Assembly (NCBI RefSeq): GCF_030435805.1
Contig: NC_081300.1
Span: 50,083,501-50,147,500 of the forward strand
Direction: 5' to 3'
DNA: 64,000 nucleotides
Source of the DNA: Mustela lutreola
Taxonomy: Eukaryota > Chordata > Mammalia > Carnivora > Mustelidae
Under the pieces are notes generated by a model, which did no database searches, was not told the DNA's origin, and worked only from the letters and a program-made list of their open reading frames with translations. A program made the translations under genes and the position numbers. Each line of letters starts with the position of its first letter. The first letter of the stretch is position 1. Positions 40,694-58,333 of the stretch are shown here, in pieces.

Positions 40694-41090
40694 GTAAGAA
40701 GACCTGATGCATTCTATATCTGGCAAGTAGAATGACCTGTTCAGGTACCTCTGAGAACTGAAAACCCCAAATGTAATAAATGTAATAGCAGGAAAGTATG
40801 TCTGCTACATATTATGAAGTACTATTAATTTCCTTATGCTGAGTGGCATATTATACATATTATACATATACATATTATACATATTATAATGTAATAAATG
40901 TAATAGCAGGAAAGTATGTCTGCTACATATTATGAAGTACTATTAATTTCCTTATGCTGAGTGGCAGTTTAATAGCTATTCAAATTGAGTTAAAGTAAAA
41001 TTCCTTTTTAAAAGAATCACATGTAGCTCTTACAGAATTCTATGGTACATTAGTAGTTCTTTGTATATTAAATAAATATAAAATCATCAA
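40694..41090 (+). other. CLUL1: Probable CLUL1 terminal (3' UTR) exon
   Basis: A strong pyrimidine tract and AAAG acceptor end at 40693; the exon opens GTAAGAAG, which restores the Trp-stop codons. Canonical AATAAA signals occur at 40775-40780, 40893-40898 and 41071-41076. The two inner ones are copies created by a local duplication. The exon end is a guess from the last AATAAA; transcript data would decide which signal is used. Confidence 0.6.
40770..40966 (+). repeat. 79-bp direct duplication in the CLUL1 3' UTR
   Basis: Copies at 40770-40848 and 40888-40966 appear identical by eye, offset 118 bp. A 39-bp AT-rich run of TATTATACATAT units lies between them. Each copy carries an AATAAA hexamer. 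Confidence 0.85.
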
Positions 41091-41166
41091 GGTGTCTGTT
41101 TTCCATCATTTCTACTACCAACTACACCACTTTCTAATTAACAAAGGATATTTCTTTCAATTTGCT

Positions 41167-41362
41167 TTTTTTTTTTTTAAAGATTTTATTTATTTATTTG
41201 ACAGAGAGAGATCACAAGTAGATGGAGAGGCAGGCAGAGAGAGAGAGGGAAGCAGGCTCCCTGCTGAGCAGAGAGCCCGATGCGGGACTAGATCCCAGGA
41301 CCCTGAGATCAGGACCTGAGCTGAAGGCAGCGGCTTAACCCACTGAGCCACCCAGGTGCCCT
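41167..41362 (-). repeat. Can-SINE
   Basis: Reverse copy with TTTCAATTTGCTTTT on both sides. Confidence 0.92.
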
Positions 41363-41439
41363 TTCAATTTGCTTTTGAATTTAAAATATAATAATTGACT
41401 TTTTTTTGAAAAAAAAAACTATAATTCATTTTTTTGTTT

Positions 41440-41833
41440 AGTAAAGACCTAAAACTTCTGTGTAGATTTTTTTTATTGTGTTAAAATATATATAATAAAC
41501 TGTATTATCTTAACCATTTCTAAGTGCACAGTTTGTAGTATTAAGTACATTCCCATGATGGTGCAGCCATCACCTCCATCCATTGAGAAAACTTTTTTCA
41601 TCTTCCTCAAACTGAACTCTATAGCCACTAAACACTGACTCCCCATTTCTCTCTTCTCCCGAATCCCTCGCAAGAACCATTCCATTTTCTGCCTCCTCTA
41701 GGCACCTCACCTAAGTGGAATCATACAGCACATGTCCTTTTGTGACTGGCTTATTTTACTTAGAAGAGTGTCCTTAAGTTTCATCCGTTTTGTAGCTTGT
41801 GTTCGAATTTCTTTTTAAGGTAAAAGACTATTC

Positions 41834-41875
<42 letters not shown>

Positions 41876-42000
41876 TGTGTTGCATTTTGTTTATAAATTC
41901 ATCTACCCATGGATAATTGGGTTGCTTCTACCTTTTGGTCATTGTGATAATGCTGCTATGAACATGAGTGCACTTCAGTGTTTTGTTTTTTAATTGACAC
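41440..42000 (-). repeat. L1 3' region, inverted, with a (GT)n
   Basis: Plus strand TTATCTTAACCATTTCTAAG and AAGTGGAATCATACAGCACA are antisense old L1. A run of about 19 GT units (41837-41874) lies inside. Confidence 0.7.
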
Positions 42001-42589
42001 AACAGGGCTCTCTTTGAACGAGTCCACACTTATTTAATGGAAAATACAAGCTGTCTTTGGCTGACACTTATTTTACATCATAATTTGAACATTGGTGCAA
42101 TATAATAATCAGAGGGTCGTTTGCCAGAATATGTCACTAAAGGTTACATTGGAAATATATTTATAATCAGCCTTTCCAGTTATGAAAAGGAATACAATAA
42201 GAGAGGTCTCAAAACTGTTAAAGCATTTTCCACCTAGTCTTGAAATTATATTTGACAGGAAGGTTTGTTAGAGAAAGAGGGGTCAGAGACAGCCAGTTGA
42301 ATATAATCCACTACAAATGAAGATAAAGCCTCTCTTACCTAAACTGAAAGTCATTAAAAAAAAAAAAGACACTATTGATAGAATCTTGGATTCCTTAATT
42401 TGCAGAAGTCTCAAATAAATACAGCCTATTCAACCATATATTTGATATATTTGCCAGAGAGGGTGCCAAAAAATACATTAGAAAGGGAACCTATTTTATG
42501 GTCAATGAACTACAGAAAATCTGCAGAGTGAGGAGCAGGAAGAAGGGGTTGGCAAGTGGAAAGCCACAGTCTTAAAAAGCCTCTGCACT

Positions 42590-42770
42590 CAGGCTCACCT
42601 GGCTTCTAATCCCCACTGCTATATTTCCTATGTGTGACTTCAGGTGAGACCCTTAACCTTTCTAAACCTCAGTATATTTACCTTAACGTAGTAAAAGGAA
42701 TGGTTTTTATTTTGTAGGGTAGTTGTGAGAACCACAGTAAATAATCCATAATGAAAAGCATCAATAAATC
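42590..42770 (+). repeat. MIR SINE
   Basis: Sense MIR: GCTTCTAATCCCCACTGCTA, then AACCTTTCTAAACCTCAGT and GTAGGGTAGTTGTGAGAACC. Confidence 0.7.
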
Positions 42771-42890
42771 ATAGTGTTGATTATAAAATAATATTATTAT
42801 CAAGACCTGACTCAGAGTTGGCTCTTAAAAATGTTTCCTGATTTCAGGACCAATATCTCTGAGAGTTTGTTGTGTAAAGAAAAGGTTTCT

Positions 42891-43447
42891 TTTTTTTTTT
42901 TTTTAAAGATCTATTTAGGGGCACATGGGTGGCTCAGTGGGTTAAAGCCTCTGCCTTCAACTCCGGTCATGATCCCAGGGTTCTGGGATCCAGCCCCGAG
43001 TCGGGTTCTCCGCTCAGCAGGGAACCAGCTTCCTCCCCTCTCTCTCTCTCTCTGCCTGCCTCTCTGCCTACTTGTGATCTCTCTCTGTCAAATAAATAAA
43101 ATCTTTAAAAGATCTATTTACTGGGGCACCGGGTGGCTCAGTTAGTTAAGCATCTGCCTGGGGCTCAGGTCTTGAACCCAGAGTCCTGGGATCAAAACCT
43201 GCATGGGGCTCCCTACTCAGGGGGGAGTCTGCTTCTCCCTCTCCCTGTCTGCCTCTCCACCTGCTTGTGTTCTCTCTCTCTCTCTCTGTCAAATAAATAA
43301 ATAAAATCTTTTTTTAAAAAGGATCTTATTTACTTATTTGAGAGAGAGAGCAGCGAGCCAGATGTGGGGCTTGATGCAGGACTTGATCCCAGGACCCTGG
43401 GATCATGACCTAAGCCGAAGGCAGATGCTTAACTGACTGAGCCACCC
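42891..43447 (-). repeat. Three Can-SINEs nested together
   Basis: The outer reverse SINE begins with poly-T AAAGATCTATTTA at 42891 and resumes at about 43321 to end GAGCCACCCC. Forward SINEs at 42916-43106 and 43122-43318 are inserted in it; AAAGATCTATTTA is duplicated around the first. The outer element has AGAAAAGGTTTCTTT / AGGAGAAGGTTTCTTT flanks. Confidence 0.82.
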
Positions 43448-43819
43448 CAAGGAGAAGGTTTCTTTAGACCAATAATATTCTAATATTTTTGTTCTCAAAC
43501 TTCCTAACAGGAATCTTAAAATGTTATAAATACTCCTGCATGTTGTTTTTCAACATAAGCTAAAAGAAGAGCAAAATTTTATTTTCCCATGTATTGTAAA
43601 TATTAGCACTTTAAAAATATAAAAGTTTCATCTCTCTTTAAAATGTACCAAATGGAATCTAAATATCATGGCAATTTGATACCCAGCTTCATCCACTTAA
43701 ACGAAGAAACAAGTTATTCTTTAACAGTGAGAAATCTTATTTTCTCCTTAAATTCTGATTTTTATTCTCCTTTTCTCAGAGAGTTTTACCTTAATGTAAT
43801 ATATTCTTATGCTTAAGCA

Positions 43820-44018
43820 TTTTTTAAAAAAATTATTTATTTATTAGAGAGAGAGAGCAAGAGAGAAAGAATGAGTGTGGGGAGGAGCCCAGGGAGAATC
43901 AGACTCCTTGCTGAGCAAGGAGCCTGATGTGAGGCTGGCTCTATCCAAGGCTCTTGGCTTGGGATCATGACCTGAGCCAAAGTCAGACACTTAACCAACT
44001 GAGCCACCCAGGTGCCCT
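43820..44018 (-). repeat. Can-SINE
   Basis: Reverse copy with TAAGCATTTTTTA on both sides. Confidence 0.88.
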
Positions 44019-44084
44019 ATGTCTAAGCATTTTTTATTGATCAAGAAAATATTAGCATTTTTAGATTTTAAAAATTAAAAATCT

Positions 44085-44279
44085 CGGGGTGCCTGGGTGG
44101 CTCAGTGGGTTAAGCTGCTCCCTTCGGCTCAGGTCATGATCTTAGGGTCCTGGGATCGAGTTCCGCATCAGGTTCTCTGCTCAGCAGGGAGCCTGCTTCC
44201 TCCTCTCTCTCTGCCTGCCTTTCTGCCTACTTGTGATCTCTCTCTGTCAAATAAATAAATAAAATCTTTAAAAAAAAAA
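44085..44279 (+). repeat. Can-SINE
   Basis: Young forward copy with AAATTAAAAATCTC on both sides. Confidence 0.92.
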
Positions 44280-44446
44280 TTAAAAATCTCCCCAGACACA
44301 AAATTCTAGGTATCAAATATTCATTCTCAATTGAGTTATTGCCTATAATTATCATTTGTACATATTGATCAAAATAACAAATGTATTATAAATTTCTATG
44401 ACCATTAAACATATAAAAATAAATTTTTAACAGAAATAGACCTCTT

Positions 44447-44642
44447 GGGCGCCTGGGTGGCTCAGTGGGTTAAAGCCTCTGCCTTCAGCTCAGGTCATGA
44501 TCCCAGGGTCCTGGGATCGAGCCCCACGTCGGGCTCTCTGCTCAGCAGGGAGCCTGCTTCCTCCTCTCTCTGACTGCCTCTCTGCTTACTTGCAATCTCT
44601 GTCTGTCAAATAAATAAATGAAATCTTAAAAAAAAAAAAAAA
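44447..44642 (+). repeat. Can-SINE
   Basis: Young forward copy with AGAAATAGACCTCTT on both sides. Confidence 0.93.
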
Positions 44643-44877
44643 GAAATAGACCTCTTAATGAGAAGGAAGAGCTTTTCCCCCTAACAAATTAATGTATCCA
44701 TTGATAAAATTCTTTCATAGAATAAGATAAGTTTCAGCACCCATATTACCCTTATTTTTAATTTTTATAGATGCAAGTGCTATGAAACATGCTGACATGA
44801 ATGCACTGGGGGTTGGAATGTTTTTTCCCTCAGGATGGTCTTGCCTGGTGATGGGACCTAAAGTAGTTCCTCTGTAC

Positions 44878-45009
44878 AGTTAACATGATGAGCACTGAGT
44901 AATGTATAGAATTGTTGGATCACTGTATTGTAAACCTGAAACTAATATAACACGGTATGTTAATTAAATTAAAATTGGAATTAAAATTTTAACTAAAAAA
45001 ATTATTAAA
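44878..45009 (+). repeat. 132-bp L1 tail with 19-bp target duplication
   Basis: ATGATGAGCACTGAGTAATG to AACCTGAAACTAATATAACA is L1 3' end sequence. TAAAGTAGTTCCTCTGTAC is repeated at 44859-44877 and 45010-45028. Confidence 0.85.
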
Positions 45010-45211
45010 TAAAGTAGTTCCTCTGTACTTTCAGTAGCTTTTTACTGGGTTATGTAATCATCATAACACTGTCACTATCTGCAGATGTCTTGTTTGGGAA
45101 CATATGCATTGTTTGTCTCCGCTAGAACATCAGTTTCTGCGAAAGGGATTTTGTCTACTTTGCTCTCTGCTGACATATGATAGGCACAGGGATATAAATT
45201 CTTCTTGGTTG

Positions 45212-45391
45212 GGGGTTCCTGGGTGGCTCAGTCGGTTAAGCCTCTGCCTTCAGTTCAGGTCATGATCCCGGGATCCTGGGATCGAGCCCCGCATCAGGCT
45301 CCCTGCTCAGCAGAGAGCCTTATTCTCCCTGCTGCTCTGCCCACTTGTGCTCTCCATCTCTCTGTCAAATAAATAAAAAAATCTTAAAAAA
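45212..45391 (+). repeat. Can-SINE inside an L2-like remnant
   Basis: Forward copy with AAATTCTTCTTGG / AAATTTCTTCTTGG flanks. The surrounding 45060-45420 resembles an L2 3' end. Confidence 0.85.
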
Positions 45392-46803
45392 ATTTCTTCT
45401 TGGATGAATGAATAAACGATACGCTCCTCTGAGAGGATCATTCATTTATGGAGCAGCCCTTGAGATCGGAACTATTGTTTCTCTATCATCATCAAACCAA
45501 GATCTCCAAGTACCACAGTGGAAGAGGAATCTCCACATGGCCAGGGGGCCTACCCTTATGTCTTGAGGTTCTCCTTGTGGTACAACTGATACTCAGCTGC
45601 AACAGTTAAACTCGGCTCAAAATAACAAAAGAAAACGAAACACGGAGGATAACATACAACTGGAAAATCTGGGATATGTTCAGGCTGGTATCCTTCCCCT
45701 GTTTGGAGATTATGGAGACACTTTTAATAGGGTTGGGGTTGGAGAAATACCTGCACTGAGCTGTCTTTCCACACGCATGCTAAAGCCCTACAATTTGCAG
45801 GACAATCCTGCCCAGCAAAGAACTCTGCATTTTCTGCCTCATCCTGGGCCGTGCTTCCATATGGCATTTTAGCTTTGTAGACCCAGGAACACGCTCAAGC
45901 TACAGCAGGCAATGTAAGTGCCCATTCCTGCCTACAGTCTGTTTTCGGAGTTCAGATTTTCTGACTGAGCATGTTTCTTCCCAAATGCCCAGCAACACGA
46001 ATGCCCACTGCATCTGGTGCTACCTACCCTGTCCAAACAGTACAACACAACACAACACAGCAGGCCCGTCATTCCTAGCAGAGACAGGGTGACTTTTTAA
46101 AACTGTTATTATCCTGAAATGGGGTAGGGTGGGGAATGCGCTGTAGGAGGGGGAAATGAATCTATGCTGACCTAGGAAAGGCCGGCCTAGTACTGTGATG
46201 GATGAAATAGATTTAAAATATCTGCTGTTCTGTAACCCAGGGCATTTTTACTGTGGTCTTGTGAGCACTCATACAACTAAAGGGCAAGAACGTGGACTTT
46301 CCAGCTATGAGCTTGTGAAATGTTCCCTGAAACAGTCCCTCATTCTGTGCATAGTATTTTTCTCCCTCCAATTAAGCCAAATACTCAGGCATTTTGTAAA
46401 TTGTCTTTGAGAATTGATTTGGTTTTTTTTTTATAGGCTTTGTGCCTATAAAAGCATGCAAGATTGTTTTCGCTGAGATTAGGCAGGGCTGCTGATGAAA
46501 GATATTTATCTCTTCCTAGGATTTGTGTTACAAAAATTTCATCCTTGAGGTTGAGAGATGTGTGTTGGCAGACAGATTCCAGAATCTTGCACAAATTCAC
46601 TTCAGGTAACCAGAAACAAAGGTTGACTTCATTGAACAGCAAGAAATAGTGTTTGATATGTTTCAAAGCCGGCATCTTATTCTTTACAATCCCAGACCTA
46701 TCAACAAGAAATACACTGACCATCTACTATGTCCTCAATAAATAGTTGTTGATTCAAAAGACTACTTGAAGCATGTACATGTATTATGTAAACAGATGTA
46801 TGT

Positions 46804-46851
46804 AAATACATGTGCATGTGTTTTACATGTAAAACACATGCACATGTATTT
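46804..46851. repeat. 48-bp perfect palindrome without spacer
   Basis: The left arm AAATACATGTGCATGTGTTT plus TACA is followed directly by its exact inverse complement (ending ACACATGCACATGTATTT). All 24 base pairs match by my count. The core is TTTTACATGTAAAA. Confidence 0.92.
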
Positions 46852-46854
46852 TAT

Positions 46855-47060
46855 TTTAAAAAGATTTTATTTACTTATACATACGTTTTGTGAAAGGGGG
46901 AGTGCCAGGACGGACAGATAGTGGGACAGGAGAAACAATCTCCAGCAGGCTCCATGCTCAGTTCAGAGACTATGCAGGGCTTGATCTCATAACGGGGAGA
47001 TCATGACCTGGTCTCAATCCAAGAGTTAGAGGCTTAACCAAATGAGCCACCCAGGCACCC
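46855..47060 (-). repeat. Can-SINE, diverged
   Basis: Reverse copy, AAAAAGATTTTATTTACTTA to GAGCCACCCAGGCACCCC. Confidence 0.85.
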
Positions 47061-47061
47061 C

Positions 47062-47169
47062 CTTAAAGATTTTGTTTTTTAAGTAATCTCTCCACCTGAC
47101 GTGGGGCTGGAACCTACAAGCCCTAGATCAAGAGTTGCATGGTCTACTGACTGAGCCAGCCTGGCGCCC
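47062..47169 (-). repeat. Can-SINE, short form
   Basis: Reverse short-form copy, TTTTTTAAGTAATCTCTCC to GAGCCAGCCTGGCGCCC, abutting the previous SINE. Confidence 0.75.
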
Positions 47170-47640
47170 GTGGTACATTTTAAACTCATTATCAAATAGC
47201 TCTTATTCACCAGTGTTTACATTATTAACATTTCACCATAAGTGAAAACTTGAAAAAGTCTGGCTGTCATTAATTAAGTAAAAAAACTGCCTATTTCACT
47301 CGCTCCTGCTACCGGCCTTCATTGAAGATGGGGGAAAACGGAAACGCACATCGCCTGACAGCATGACCCCCTTAGTTGTAGGAAACAAACCTCAAGTAAC
47401 AGGGTTTTGTTTGTTTTTAGATTTCACGAGCACGTGGGGACTATTCAGGGCTCCCCTTAGTACTGAACGGCGCGGTGGACTCGGAAACTTTCTAGCTGCC
47501 TTTCTCAGCCGACACACCAAAATACCGGATTTAGGTTTTTAGCTTTTACACCGGGATTACAAACCCCACAACTCGGGGGAAAACGCCCTGTCACCTGGGA
47601 CTCCGCGCGCTCCTGGGACGCCAGAGGGTCGCGCGCGGGT

Positions 47641-47690
47641 TGACGTCAGCGAACAGGAAGGGGCGGAGCTACCGCCGCCTTGGCGGGAAA
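47641..47690 (+). promoter_or_regulatory. TYMS: TYMS core promoter sites: CRE, Ets/Sp1, E2F-like
   Basis: A full palindromic CRE (TGACGTCA) is at 47641-47648, an Ets-like CAGGAAG overlapping a GC box (GGGGCGGAGC) at 47654-47669, and an E2F-like TTGGCGGGAAA at 47680-47690. They end 81 nt before the ATG. Ets, Sp1 and E2F control at the G1/S border is known for mammalian TYMS; use of the sites here is inferred. I see no TATA box. Confidence 0.65.
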
Positions 47691-47771
47691 AGAGGCGCGC
47701 AGAAAGACACGTACCCCCGAGCCCGCCATCAGCCGCCGCCAGCGTCCCGGCCCCGCAGCCGCCTGAGCGCC

Positions 47772-56970
<9,199 letters not shown>

Positions 56971-57424
56971 AAGTGCTCTTAAAGGAGGTATTTGAAGGCT
57001 ATTCAGTCTGCAGGGTTTGGACTGAGTCCCCAGGTGAAAGCAAATGAGCTCATTTGCCCTAGAGGAAGAGGGAACTAGGTCAAAAATCTCTTGGTGACCA
57101 GCATTTATTAACTTGTAAGAATGTTGCCACTGACAAACATAACCTTGCCTGATCCTCTTAGCAACAAAATGCCTTGAATTTGGTTAACTCACTGAGGACA
57201 TGTGAAAATGCCGAGATGGGGACTCAGACGAGAATAAAAACTGGAATACTCTTAAAACATGTACATGCATTTCAACCCCCCATTTTTATGAAGGTCCATG
57301 AATTTCAGGAATTACACATCAGCTCTTCCCCCAAATCTGAGCAAGCTGAATAACACCAGCATTCATTAATAATGTACAGTTGTGGTTATGAACATTTAAA
57401 GTTATTTGCTTTATATATTGCTAT

Positions 57425-57532
57425 AATAAAGATGTGTTCTGCATTCATCTTTTTAAAAAAAAATTTTTAATTCTGTATTGCCATTCTGCTCACTTCCTGC
57501 CTAAAAGATTTAAGTGAACCCTCCTAAATAAA
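57425..57532 (+). terminator. TYMS: TYMS poly-A signals
   Basis: AATAAA occurs at 57425-57430 and again at 57527-57532. The first lies in the block CTATAATAAAGATGTG, which I recall as conserved at the end of the human TYMS 3' UTR, so it is the likelier main site. Confidence 0.7.
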
Positions 57533-58057
57533 CATATGCTCTATTCTCATTTGGATACAGCTTAGAGGTTTAGTATATTTTAGAAATGGAGATTAAACTG
57601 CATTTTGCCCTATTTTTCTGCAGTTCATCTAATTCTGGTTGCATTTATCATTAGCATATAATTATTTAGGATAAAGTTTTAAGGACTATGGAAAAATAAT
57701 GTATGAAATGCCATTTTCCTGCCCATTATCACTGTCATGGTTTCAGTATGGTGTGAATCCTCTGCTAGTACCCTTAGAGCAAGAAAAGAAAGGCTAATCC
57801 ACTCCAGGGATAATGCATGAAATCCTTTTACCTTTGGTCATGCACCAGCTATCCCACAGTCCTACAGAACTATTTTTTCTCTGCTAATTTTTAACAAGTG
57901 TTAGAATAAGGCAGTGTTCCAATAGTTATGCAACCTGCTGCTTATTTTCAAAGTACAGAGTAATGTACACGTACCAGCACTTGATAGAAATTTTTCTAAG
58001 AACATCTTTCTGAACTTGGAGTTAAATCTAAATTTGAGGATTAGTTAGCAGAATGTG

Positions 58058-58063
58058 TTTATT
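58058..58063 (-). terminator. ENOSF1: Candidate ENOSF1 poly-A signal
   Basis: TTTATT on the plus strand is AATAAA on the minus strand, about 180 nt past the ENOSF1 stop. It is the nearest such hexamer I found. Longer transcripts reaching TYMS remain possible. Confidence 0.4.
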
Positions 58064-58240
58064 TGTAAAAGAATCAAGTAATAATGACAGCTGATTCCTG
58101 GGGTTAACAGGACTTTTGGCTGAAATTGTTTTGAACTCTAGGATGATTTCTTTCTCCTGTTTTTGTACAACCACACCCAAAAAGTGTATGTAAGACTTTT
58201 CACTTAGGAAAGGGTGTTAGGGCTGAACATTTTAATTCCC

Positions 58241-58333
58241 TTAAGCAGCAAGGAGTTTCTTCCAGACTTCACCATCTGGATACTGGTGTTTCTTTACAGA
58301 TTCTTCCTTCATTTCTGTTGAATAACCAGCATC
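58241..58333 (-). CDS. ENOSF1: ENOSF1 last coding exon
   Basis: The 93-nt exon reads [20 protein letters not shown] and [10 protein letters not shown], then stop (TTA on the plus strand at 58241-58243). The acceptor CTTTGATAG lies above 58333. Confidence 0.94.
   Translation of the reverse strand, partial: DAGYSTEMKEESVKKHQYPDGEVWKKLLAA

Larger units (their letters stand above)
41091..47440. other. CLUL1 to TYMS intergenic spacer
   Basis: No coding exon is visible. The spacer contains an antisense L1 fragment (41440-42000), a MIR (42590-42770), a dense run of Can-SINEs (41167 to 47169), a 132-bp L1 tail (44878-45009), L2 remains (45060-45210, 46715-46760) and a 48-bp palindrome (46804-46851). 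Confidence 0.7.
56971..58240. other. TYMS 3' UTR and tail-to-tail spacer with ENOSF1
   Basis: The TYMS 3' UTR runs to about 57450 or 57550. The ENOSF1 3' UTR comes from the right. No repeat is visible, so the two ends have stayed free of insertions. Confidence 0.7.

Noticed and set aside
47572-47771. Human-type 28-bp VNTR in the TYMS 5' UTR
   Set aside because: I looked for a repeated CCGCGCCACTTGGCCTGCC-like unit and found none.
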